From: Gnetum montanum
Lineage: Eukaryota; Streptophyta; Gnetopsida; Gnetales; Gnetaceae
Length of the DNA: 64,000 nucleotides
Direction of reading: 5' to 3'
NCBI GenBank assembly: GCA_015680685.1
Contig: MNCI01001069.1
Coordinates: forward strand, 1 to 64,000
The translations under genes were made by a program, and so were the position numbers. The notes below the pieces were generated by a model, which saw only the letters and a program-made list of their open reading frames with translations, was not told the origin of the DNA and ran no database searches. Position 1 is the stretch's first letter. Each line of letters opens with the position of its first letter. Below, in pieces: positions 55,812 to 64,000 of the stretch.

Positions 55812-56669
55812 TGATGAGTAGTGAGTGCTTCCTACACCTAACCATGTGAATCACAAGTGCATATGTGTGATTCGATCAAATTCCATGGATCCCTTCCTGA
55901 GTGGTTATTATCCTAGATAGTCAAACATGATATTGTTGTTCATTGTCTTCCCAATTATCACTTGTGTTAATTCTGTCTATATGACTAAGGTATAAGATAT
56001 TTATATTATTTTTATCATTAAAAGCATTAAGAAGATGAAGTGATTAAAATATTAAATTCTAACTAATTAATATAATTAAACATAATCTAAGCTATACTAA
56101 ACATAGAGCATCTGTTCTCACCTTCCATACACATCTTGAACCTATATTAATGCTATTGAGTTGCTAAGTGCTTATTTTTGGATGTATCAAGTATTCATTA
56201 CTAGGATTACTAAGCATTAGTATATTATTCTCAAATTGATCATACTCACATTGCTATGAAATAAAATATTAAATTCTTTAGTGTAGAAAAGTAAAGTGCA
56301 TGTAAAGTAAAGTACTTGTAAGTAAACTAAATGCTAGTCCAAGTGCTACAATTAAAAGAGGAAATCTCAATTTTATTTCTATCATGCAAAAGTTTCTAGA
56401 TACATCTTGCACTTGAATAAAAGTGTATAAACAATTCGATCTACACTGTGGACACTTAAAGGAAAATTTTGCTAAGTCCTATGAAAACAAATGCAAGAGC
56501 TTTACTAGAAGAATGACCAAAGATGTCATACATGTGATTGGTGTGAGCATTTATATAGGCTTATGGAGGATTGATATTGATGCATATGCATTAATACATC
56601 TTAAGATGTGCTGAGGTGGATGCATCATTAGGCATGTGTCAATGTAGCCAATTGCTTTATACTTTATTA
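55812..56669 (-). mobile_element. 3' LTR of E6 (ATGCAT-type U3)
   Basis: Plus strand starts TGATGAGTAGTGAGTGC. On the minus strand the first bases are TAATAAAG after GTGGGGGTA, so the LTR's TG has become TA. The U3 (56560-56655) has TTGGCTACATTGAC followed by ATGATGCATCC and ATGCATATGCATCAA palindromic words. A TATA box CTATATAAATGC precedes 56550. It is the most diverged LTR of the family here. Confidence 0.82.
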
Positions 56670-56705
56670 TACCCCCACAACTACCTAAAAACTCATCATT
56701 GAGTG
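56670..56705 (-). promoter_or_regulatory. Polypurine tract and pre-PPT hairpin of E6
   Basis: Minus strand CACTCAATGATGAGTT (56705 downwards) forms a CUCA/UGAG stem extended by one A-U, with loop AUGA. The core stem at 56703-56692 is 22 nt from the LTR. TTGTGGGGGTA follows directly before the LTR. The stem differs from E5 (CUCG/CGAG) by changes on both sides that keep pairing. Confidence 0.72.
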
Positions 56706-56879
56706 AACAAAAATGGAACTTAGTTGTTTATTACAAAATTTGGGGAGTTTGGAACTCACAAACTAACTACAAAAAATAGACAACTCTAAGTTCCACGTTA
56801 CAAACTATTTGCATGGTTATAAAAAATCATCCAAGATATAACAAATTTGGACAAATTGAAAAAATTGACAAGTGTTAGC

Positions 56880-59732
56880 TAGATGGAGTGGAGCAGGATA
56901 AGATCTTCATACCATGCTTAGAGGTGGAGTCTCCTATGGTGTGGAGGATCCTTCATCACATTCTTACTCTACTGGTGGTCTAGGTTTCCCTATTGCTACT
57001 CTGGAAAATTGAAAAGTATCTAGAAGTACCTTCATTTTCTCTCTCCTTATCTTGTGGATCATCGAGATTCCAAGTAGTTTTTCCTAAATGGGTTAGTACT
57101 AGTATATCTCATGAGTAGGGCAATGTTGGAACATCTCCTTCATATTGACGAACCAGGTTGCAAACTATTTATGTTTAAGTTGAATGTATGGGCAAGATCT
57201 TGTAGTTCTTGGTAGTCATTCATTCTCCTAGCAAAGTTCTCAACAATTGATCTCTGATCAGTGAACTTGCTCTTGAGAAATTTGAGCTCTTTGTTGGCTA
57301 CTTTCAACTTTTATTTTATCTCTTTGTGAAGCTTGAACTCTACCTCATAGACAAGGTAGGAGCTAGCCACCTACTTCTCTAGTTTCAATCTTGGCCTTCT
57401 AGTTGTTAGCATTACTAGGTTTGCATAACAAAGGTTGGCTAACTCCATGTACTCTATCATCTCTTTAATCTACAACTCTTTTAGGTGTATTTTAACTTGA
57501 TTTTAGGTGTTAAGACCATCAAAGAGAGACTGTCATACATCGCCTCTTTGGAGTGGTTGAAGGACTTCATTATCTTAACCTTCGTTAATTTGATTTCTTT
57601 CTCGTTTATCTTCTTGAGCATTCTAACCTAGTTCCTATAGTGATTTTTTATCTTCTCATATTTCAAGGCCTCATTCTTGTAGGTGGTAATCTTAATAGTG
57701 GTGTTGTGGTAAAGGGTAAAAAACTCCTCCATCGAGAGATTTCTCCATTGAGAGATTTCTGTTATGGTAAAGGGTAAAAACCTCCTCATGTCTTGGTTCA
57801 TCTTGGCAACCTATTCTTGTTGCTGATGAATGTATTTGACCATTTGGTTCTTTTGTTAATCAACATTGCATAGGTAGTGATTTTCTTGGATCAGTACAAA
57901 ATTTTCATCATGGATCTGTTGAAGATCATGGCTAGAAGAATTCATCATTGCTTTCAACAATTATGCATCAAATATTTTCATCTTGCTTGCATTCTTAGCT
58001 TCTTGAAGTCTTTGTTGAACCTATTGAAAAGTTTCATCTCTTGTAAGATCAGGCCTAAGAATGGATAAATTCAACAAGTGGACTCTAAGTTCTACAACTT
58101 CAAATACCAACTGGTGATTGCTAAAGGTGGCTTGCTCAAGTTGTGCATTGGTAATAAGTAACTTATCCCTTTTCTTCATCAACTGTGATAAGGTGGATGA
58201 AACATCTTCCAAGAGATCAAAGATCTCTAGAATCATTTGCCTGGCTTTGACTAGTTGCTCTAATACTTCATCAAGCTACGCTATGCTCATTCTCCTACTT
58301 ATTACTACTGTAGAAACTTGGACATCTATCATGGCAGCAACATGAGAGATAAATGCTATAGGAGCACTCTACTATAGTTTCCTGGTCCTTATATGACATG
58401 ATCAGGATTGTTACTCCTTTTCATTCTTCTAGCATGATAGAGAAGGGTTTTTCTTTCATAGAAATATATGGAAATGCTTATCCTAGAATGGACATAATGA
58501 CTTTTCTAATATTAGGATTGCATAAAATAGCATCTTGGTTTCTTTATGAGGAAAATAGTGGGCCATTTCATTCACTAGCCAGTTGATGATCATGGTAACC
58601 TCATTTAGGTGGCTCATAGTTGAATGGTACAAAGAGGACTCACCACCACCTCCAAAGGCTTATTGTTGCAACTACTATTTCCTAAGTTGCCTTAGGCATT
58701 TAGTAAATGACACCATTTTAGGAGTTGTCTCTTGTGCTGCAAGTGGTGGTGAAGATGATAATTCTTCTTCTTGGAGCTTGGTAGGTACTTTTTCCTTCAT
58801 CATTTCTTGTCATAATGTAGTAGGAGGCTTGTGAATGACATCATTGACATAGTGGGCTATGCCTCCTCTTTTTCAAAATTTTTTGATGAGGTAAGGAAAG
58901 GGGAGTATCTTTGTATCCTTTTCATTTTTCTTAAAATGCTTTTTAACCTCTATGAAGATGAGTTGGGAAAGGTTGACCTTGAATTTTTCACTTAGAGTTA
59001 TTCATGCCCTAGTGGAGAAGATAATTATCTTTCTTGGCCTTATTGTGAAATTAAGGTGATAGGCTACAATTTTAAAGTAGGCTTGCTCTACCTTGGTTAG
59101 GGCACCATACTTCTTATAGTCCACTACATAGCATCATTGGATCCATTCTTTCTTTTTCTCTGAGTCTACTTGTGTCAAAATCTCTGCCAACTTCACCTTG
59201 GTCTTTGGTAATCTAAGGACCTTTGCAATTGTCTCCACAGAGTAAGAGATAGTGATATCTAGAATCTTGATAGTTACATCTGCTTATCGATTATTTTAGA
59301 AGAGGTAGGTCTCTTCCATATATCATTCTTCACTAGTGAATAGAATGGGTCATAGTAGAGACCCTTTTGGTTGATTCTAAAATCTTCTAGTGCTAACTCT
59401 AGGATAGGTTCAAAGTTTAGCACCTAAAGGATTGAATTTTAAACTTCTTTAATTTAGATCATTTTCAAGCATGTCTCCTTGAGCATGACCTCTAGATTAG
59501 GTCATGGTCTTAGAACTTCATCCTATTTGGATAGTTTTATTTTGGCTATAAGAATCTAATGAATGGTTTCTACCTTGGGCTTCTCACACAAGGGTTTAGT
59601 AGCATGGGTTGTCTCAATAGCTTGCTCTTGGAATTTTTGTTGTGATATTTTTTGTTATTCCCGTTCTCAATGGAATTGTTTCTCCTAGGGCTATGATGAT
59701 TCTTCCACTTGTGATTCTCATATTGGTTCCAT
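56880..59732 (-). pseudogene. E6 third ORF (ORF3) relic
   Basis: Starts at ATG 59732, straight after acceptor GTGATCATAG. The domain region (about 59250-58880) has KKKEWIQ, YGALTKVEQAYFKIVAYHLN, ITLSEKF, NLSQLIFIEVKKHFKKN, aligning residue for residue with E3. The coiled-coil part includes 58236-58021 (IFDLLEDVSSTLSQLMKKRD) and EYMELANLCYANL near 57450. It is broken by stops and shifts. Conservation of wording between E3 and E6 shows ORF3 was once a real protein of this family. Confidence 0.75.
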
Positions 59733-60028
59733 CTATGATCACAAACATAATCTAAGATCAATTTATTGGATTATAATATTTTGTTACTCTGAATACCCTT
59801 CAACTATTCGATTGAGCTAAGTTTGATATTAAGTTCTTATTTGAGTGATCGTAGACATACGAGAATATTTTATAATTATTTTAATTTTCCTTTAACATAG
59901 GTTTATTGCTAGTATTAAGTCTTGGGATCATTATTTTAATATCTTATCTATGGAGTGTTAGCAAAATTTTTGATGATAAATTCTCGTAAAAGCTATAGCA
60001 TTTTATGCCCCCATGATGTAAAGTTTAC
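59733..60028 (-). other. Predicted intron before the E6 third ORF
   Basis: Donor CGAAG|GTAAAC (minus strand, 60029/60028), with ATCATGGGGG soon after, as in E3. Acceptor GTGATCATAG ends at 59733, next to the ATG. Length 296 bp against 309 bp in E3. Confidence 0.58.
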
Positions 60029-60130
60029 CTTCGAGACTTCAAGGATCGAAAATAAGTGAAAATGGATAAGTAGTGAGGAAGTTATGGCTCTTGGAAGGTT
60101 CTAGGCTTTAAAACCTAAAATAAATTCCAT

Positions 60131-60205
60131 GGTATATAAAGAAAAATGTAAAAAATAAGTTAAGTGTTGATCTACATCAATGTATCTAATTACATAGATG
60201 TAGCC
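60131..60205 (-). promoter_or_regulatory. E6 internal promoter
   Basis: Minus strand GGCTACATCTATGTAATTAG and ACATTGATGTAGATCAAC (repeat region) are followed by TTTATATACC at 60140-60131. The leader after it (AAAGCCTAGAACCTT, AAGAGCCATAACTT) matches the E3 leader (AAAGCCCAAAACCTT, GAGAGCTCATAACTT). Confidence 0.6.
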
Positions 60206-60481
60206 ATTCATAAATATTTATGAATATTAGGGAATTTTGAAGGAGTTTGTGATTGAAATAAGAGCCAAATGAAAGCCAAAAAGCTAGAAAACTATGGCAA
60301 CAACAACTTATGAGGATCTAGTTTATGAATTGGAGCAAATCAAACATATGAAATGAGCAAGAAAAGATGTTCCTTAAGAAAATTTAGCATAAAATTGAAT
60401 GATGTAGGCTATCAAGGTTATTGAAACCATATTGAGGCATATGGTTATGTGGTTTACACTAAAGGGAACCATCTATTACAC

Positions 60482-60534
60482 AAGTGGGTCCTCCCCAAAG
60501 TAGGTTGATGCCAAAAATTACCATTGCATAACCT
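60482..60534 (-). ncRNA. Conserved GGTTATGCAATGG...GGGGAGGACCC element (E6 copy)
   Basis: Minus strand GGTTATGCAATGGTAATT, then CTACTTTGGGGAGGACCCAC. Same order as in E3: element, then internal promoter, then ORF3. Confidence 0.6.
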
Positions 60535-61929
60535 CATCATAAGTAGTCTATAGGCACCTTGGATGATGAATGGTGGTTCAATTTAAATATCATACTCACA
60601 TAAGGGATTGTCTTAGGCTTATTTAATCTACAAAATAAAGACCAATAGCTGACCACGATGCAAGGTAGTGAGGTAAGAATATGGAGTGCTAGAATAATGG
60701 AGAGAGAGATTGAGAGAGGAGAGTTTGCATCATAGCTACAAGATATCCTTGGTGGAATATGTGGTTAGGATGATCCTAATACTAGTCCATTCTGATTTTA
60801 GACCAAGTCCATACCATTTTTAGTGGCCTTACATTGATGTGTTCCTTCTCTTCTTTCATCATGATTCAATAACAACCACAAAGACCAATCATCACTCTAA
60901 GAAGAAGAAAGTAGTTAGAGATTACTTAGGAAGAAATTTGGGCCATCATTAGAGGAACACCTTCAAGCATGGGTAACATATCTTTTTAGCCCCATAACCA
61001 ATGTGTGTATCCCAAGAAATCTTTAGAATGGTGTGTTTTTGTTCCTATATTTTTCAAGAACCACACGTTACAAGTACATATTTTCTTTTATGATCTACAA
61101 TAAGAGTGAAGATACATTCCATGAGGAGCCATAGAACTCAAGAGGAAATTTAAGAAGAGAACCCAAAAAATTACCTTGAGGCCACATCCTTTTCCATTTC
61201 TACTTGGTCCTTTCCTATTTTGTTGGATAGGGAGATCATTTGTTACTTTTAGTTTTCATGCAAAAGAATCATTGTGCGGCCATGATATAGATCTCCTTGT
61301 AAGATAGATGGAAAGGGTAGATATCATGTGCTCATTGCCGAGTACCACTAGAAAACTAATAACTTATTAGTCGAGAGCATAATCTAAAGACAAAATTGAC
61401 ATGTATAAGGAACTCTAATCTTGATAGCTACAGTCAAAATTTACCAAAGTTTGTAGTAGCAATTAATAAAATCATAGGTGGTAATTAAAATCAAATAAAA
61501 GTAATAGTAAAAGCCCAAGTGAAAAGTAAAATATATAATAGAAACATCAAAATATAAAAAAAAATAAAAAATGTATAAAGAATAATGTAAAATAAAAAAA
61601 ATAAAAATTCCTCATCCTCTTCAAGGTATTATGATATATGGGTATCTCCTCCATGACTAAGTTGGAAGAAGAATCGTAAAAATGGAGCAAGCTTATTCTT
61701 GGGTTGAGATGTTATTGTTGCAATCGATTACTTGCAAATTAGTTCATTACAATACATGCATGGGATTTCAATAGAGAACATTATCTCTTAGTTTGAATCT
61801 TACATGTAGTTGTGATTGTACATATTTTTGTTTGTTGTATGCCTTGTGCACTTTATTCATCATGAGGGTTACTTTTCAATTTTCATTTAGCACATTGAGT
61901 ATTATTGGTATTTTTTTTTGTGCTAGGCT
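60535..61929 (-). other. E6 3' non-coding region after integrase
   Basis: A-rich and T-rich tracts (61500-61610) and no supported frame. It occupies the place of the T-rich 3' region of E3 and E5. Confidence 0.55.
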
Positions 61930-62660
61930 AATGTCTAAGTTAATCTTACATGTAGTTGTGATTGTATGAAGTTCGATTTGAATTGGAAGTTTGGATAACT
62001 TGCCATACACTAACTCATAGGAAGAGTAGCCTATAGGAAGTTTCCATGTTGAGCGATATACCCAAAGGGAATCATTGATTTTGGTACTCCAGTCTTTCCT
62101 ATATTTATTGATGGTTCATGTCAAGATTCAGGTGATATTCCTACTAGTTACTTTAGCTTGACCATTGGCTTAAGGATGGTAGGGTGTTATAATTTATGTT
62201 ACATCCTTAAGCATTGCATTAACTTACAAAAGGTAGCATCTATGAAATGGATTTCATTGTTAGAAATTAATGCTCTAGGCACACCAAACCTATTTACCAC
62301 TTATTGCTAAAAAAATCAAGTTGTAGTAGAAGAAGCACAATTAGAAATAGTTACAACTTTAAACCATTTAGTACAATAGTCAATAACAACAATAATATAA
62401 GATTTCTCATTAGCAATGAGAGTGATGGATCCCATGAAGTCAATTCCCCAAAGGTTGAAAGGCTCTAGCGGTTGGATCCATTGTTGGGGCCCCAACATCC
62501 TAGTTGTTATTTCTTCATCTTGTTGGCATTTTTCACATGAATGGACAAAATAGTGGACATCCCTAAATATTATTAGCCAAAAATATCTTGCCATCAGTAT
62601 CTTTGTGGTTGTTATCCTTCTCAGATAGTGGCCCCCATAAGGACCCTCATGAGAATCTTG
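61930..62660 (-). pseudogene. pol: E6 pol: integrase
   Basis: Minus strand HEGPYGGHYLRR and FVHSCEKCQQ form the zinc-binding part. LEPFNLWGIDFMGSI and VVIDYCTKW carry the first catalytic Asp. The second catalytic block reads LISNNEIHF, so the Asp of the usual DNG is Asn and Gly is Glu, which should abolish activity. YELVYGKL ends the recognisable core near 61990. Stops and at least one shift follow 62330. Confidence 0.88.
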
Positions 62661-64000
62661 AAGGACTTGTAGTTGATTAGTATTAGGTATGCACCATCAT
62701 ACTAGGCCATTAGCATAGACGCTATATAGATTCCCCTCTAATTCTATGTACTATTTAACCTAGTGGAGGAACTACTGCTTCCTCCTATGATCCCATTCTG
62801 TAGGAGTCTCTTGTGTGAGTAGGTATGAGAGGAATTCTTTATACTAGTTTATTATCTTTGATGCTTAAACCTTAGTTGCCTTAGTAAAGAGAAGCTTATA
62901 TGGAAATTGATTAGACAAGGGCTCTTCATCAACCTTATTATCTCATCTAAACTAAGATAGGTGATCTGCAACTACATTCTTGGTTCCCTTTCTATTCATC
63001 ATTGTTAGATTAAGATTCTGCAATATCAGCAACCATCATATAACATGAGGGCTCACTGTTGGCTTGATCATTAGGAAGCAAATTACACTATGATTAGTGT
63101 GCATAAAGATCGGATAACCAAGCACATAGTACAAGAATTTTTCTAGAGAGTACACCACTACCATGAGTTCCTTTTTTGTAGTTGTGTAGTTAAATTATGC
63201 TTCTAGAATGCTCTTTCTTACATAATGGATATAGTATGGACATTTTTAATCATCCATTTGTGTAAGCACTACTTTCAATGCATAATTAGATGCATCTGTC
63301 ATGATGTAGAAGGATTTGCACTAATCAAAGACACATAAAATTAGTGTTTCTATGAGATTTTACATCAAATTCTAGAATGCTTATTTACTTTCCTTGGTCC
63401 ATTCAAATGTTGCATCTTTTCTAGTAAGCTTAACAAGCAGCTTGGTAATTTTGGAGAAGTTTTCAATAAAACACCTATAGTAACTAGTATGACCAAGGAA
63501 TAACCTCACATCTTTAACTATTTGAGATTGTCTATAAATTCCTTGGGTGACCTTTATTTTTTTAGGTTCCACCTTGATTTCTTTCCTTGAAATTTTTTGC
63601 CCCAGGATAATGTCCTCTTAGTCCATCAAATGGCTCTTTTGCTAATTAAGCCACAAGTTTTTTTTTCCCACATATTACTTTAGTACCTGCTCAAGATAGT
63701 CCAATGCTTGTTCAAAATTATCACCATAGGTGAAGAAGTCATCCATGAAGACTGTTATACTATTTCTAATTTGTTGTGGAAATATACAAAGGACTAGGTG
63801 TTGGAATGTTACAGAAGCATTGCATAAACCAAAAGCTATCTTCTTGTATGCAAAAGTCCCTTAAGGATTTCTGAAAGTTATTTTGGCCTAGTCTTCTAGA
63901 GTAATTTGTATTTGATTATAACTATTATACCCATCTAGAAAAATATAGTAGTTATGTCCTACAATAGTATCCAAAACTTGGTCCAAAATTGGTAGTGGAA
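62661..64000 (-). pseudogene. pol: E6 pol: reverse transcriptase and RNase H (5' end outside window)
   Basis: From 64000 downwards: PLPILDQVLDTIVG, FLDGYNSYNQIQI, FAYKKIAFGLCNAS and the catalytic VFMDDFFTYGDN with both Asp kept. Then LNQ/NWQKSHLMD-type block and 63572-63381 (KDVRLFLGHTSYYRCFIENFSKI). RNase H follows near 63310 (FILHHDRCI-like, MTDAS) down to about 62950. Several stops and shifts. Confidence 0.85.

Larger units (their letters stand above)
55812..64000 (-). mobile_element. Gypsy element E6, 3' part (runs past the window end)
   Basis: Minus-strand element. From the window end downwards come RT (64000-63380), RNase H, integrase (62660-61930), a non-coding part with the conserved hairpin, an internal promoter, an intron, ORF3 and the 3' LTR 55812-56669. 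Same plan as E3. Its 5' half, including gag, lies beyond 64000, so its outer duplication (GAAGA at 55807-55811 expected) cannot be checked. Confidence 0.9.

Overview
This is a stretch of a land-plant nuclear genome, made of one host gene in a sea of old, nested retrotransposons. The evidence is a GC-rich, two-exon chlorophyllase gene with canonical GT/AG splice sites (2857-4029), AT-rich flanks, Ty3/gypsy and Ty1/copia elements with plant-type primer-binding sites (tRNA-Asp-like and initiator-Met), a LINE relic, and no sign of operons or bacterial signals. The species cannot be read from the sequence. The amount of decayed, multiply nested LTR elements suggests a large plant genome. Two assembly gaps (25401-26066 and 51701-51802) and single Ns at 21835, 21915 and 55264 limit some calls.

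Layout. 1-116: end of a gypsy LTR joined to an inverted U3 piece. 2084-2739: a 126-bp tandem repeat directly upstream of the chlorophyllase gene. 2857-4029: chlorophyllase. 4030-6324: intergenic, with one weak zinc-binding LINE relic. 6325-17235: a LINE reverse-transcriptase relic cut by gypsy element E1 (7036-17080, duplication AAAAG), itself cut by gypsy element E2 (9199-15197, minus, duplication CTTGC). 17471-42873: a minus-strand Ty1/copia element (Cop1) cut in its RT by gypsy element E3 (19215-33163, duplication AAGCT) and in its 5' LTR by a long non-coding LTR element E4 (35981-42482). E3's pol is in turn cut by a solo LTR (25321-26177, duplication CTCAT). 44867-46733: two solo LTRs. 46971-55808: an LTR (E7) cut by gypsy element E5 (47732-55706, duplication ATCGT). 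55812-64000: minus-strand gypsy element E6, which runs off the window.

The gypsy elements form one family, by gag and PBS probably Athila/Tat-like. They share the LTR ends TGATGAG...CTCATCA, a degraded tRNA-Asp PBS and a similar gag. Members come in three forms. E3 and E6 carry pol plus an extra 3' ORF (gag is seen in E3; that end of E6 lies outside the window). E1 and E2 are gag-only. E5 has gag and protease, with an assembly gap where the rest of pol should be.

Three things stand out in this family. (1) The U3 upstream of the TATA box carries short repeats that differ completely between subfamilies, while the rest of the LTR is alike. (2) E3 and E6 have a second, internal promoter downstream of pol. 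It carries a U3-like box, a conserved TATATACC box, a leader exon and an intron of about 300 bp whose 3' end falls exactly at the ATG of a third ORF. (3) There are two conserved non-coding hairpins. One is shared by coding and gag-only members. The other sits exactly 22 nt before the 3' LTR, with base changes that keep the stem. Together these suggest a retrotransposon system with its own cis-acting RNA signals and a separately expressed third protein.
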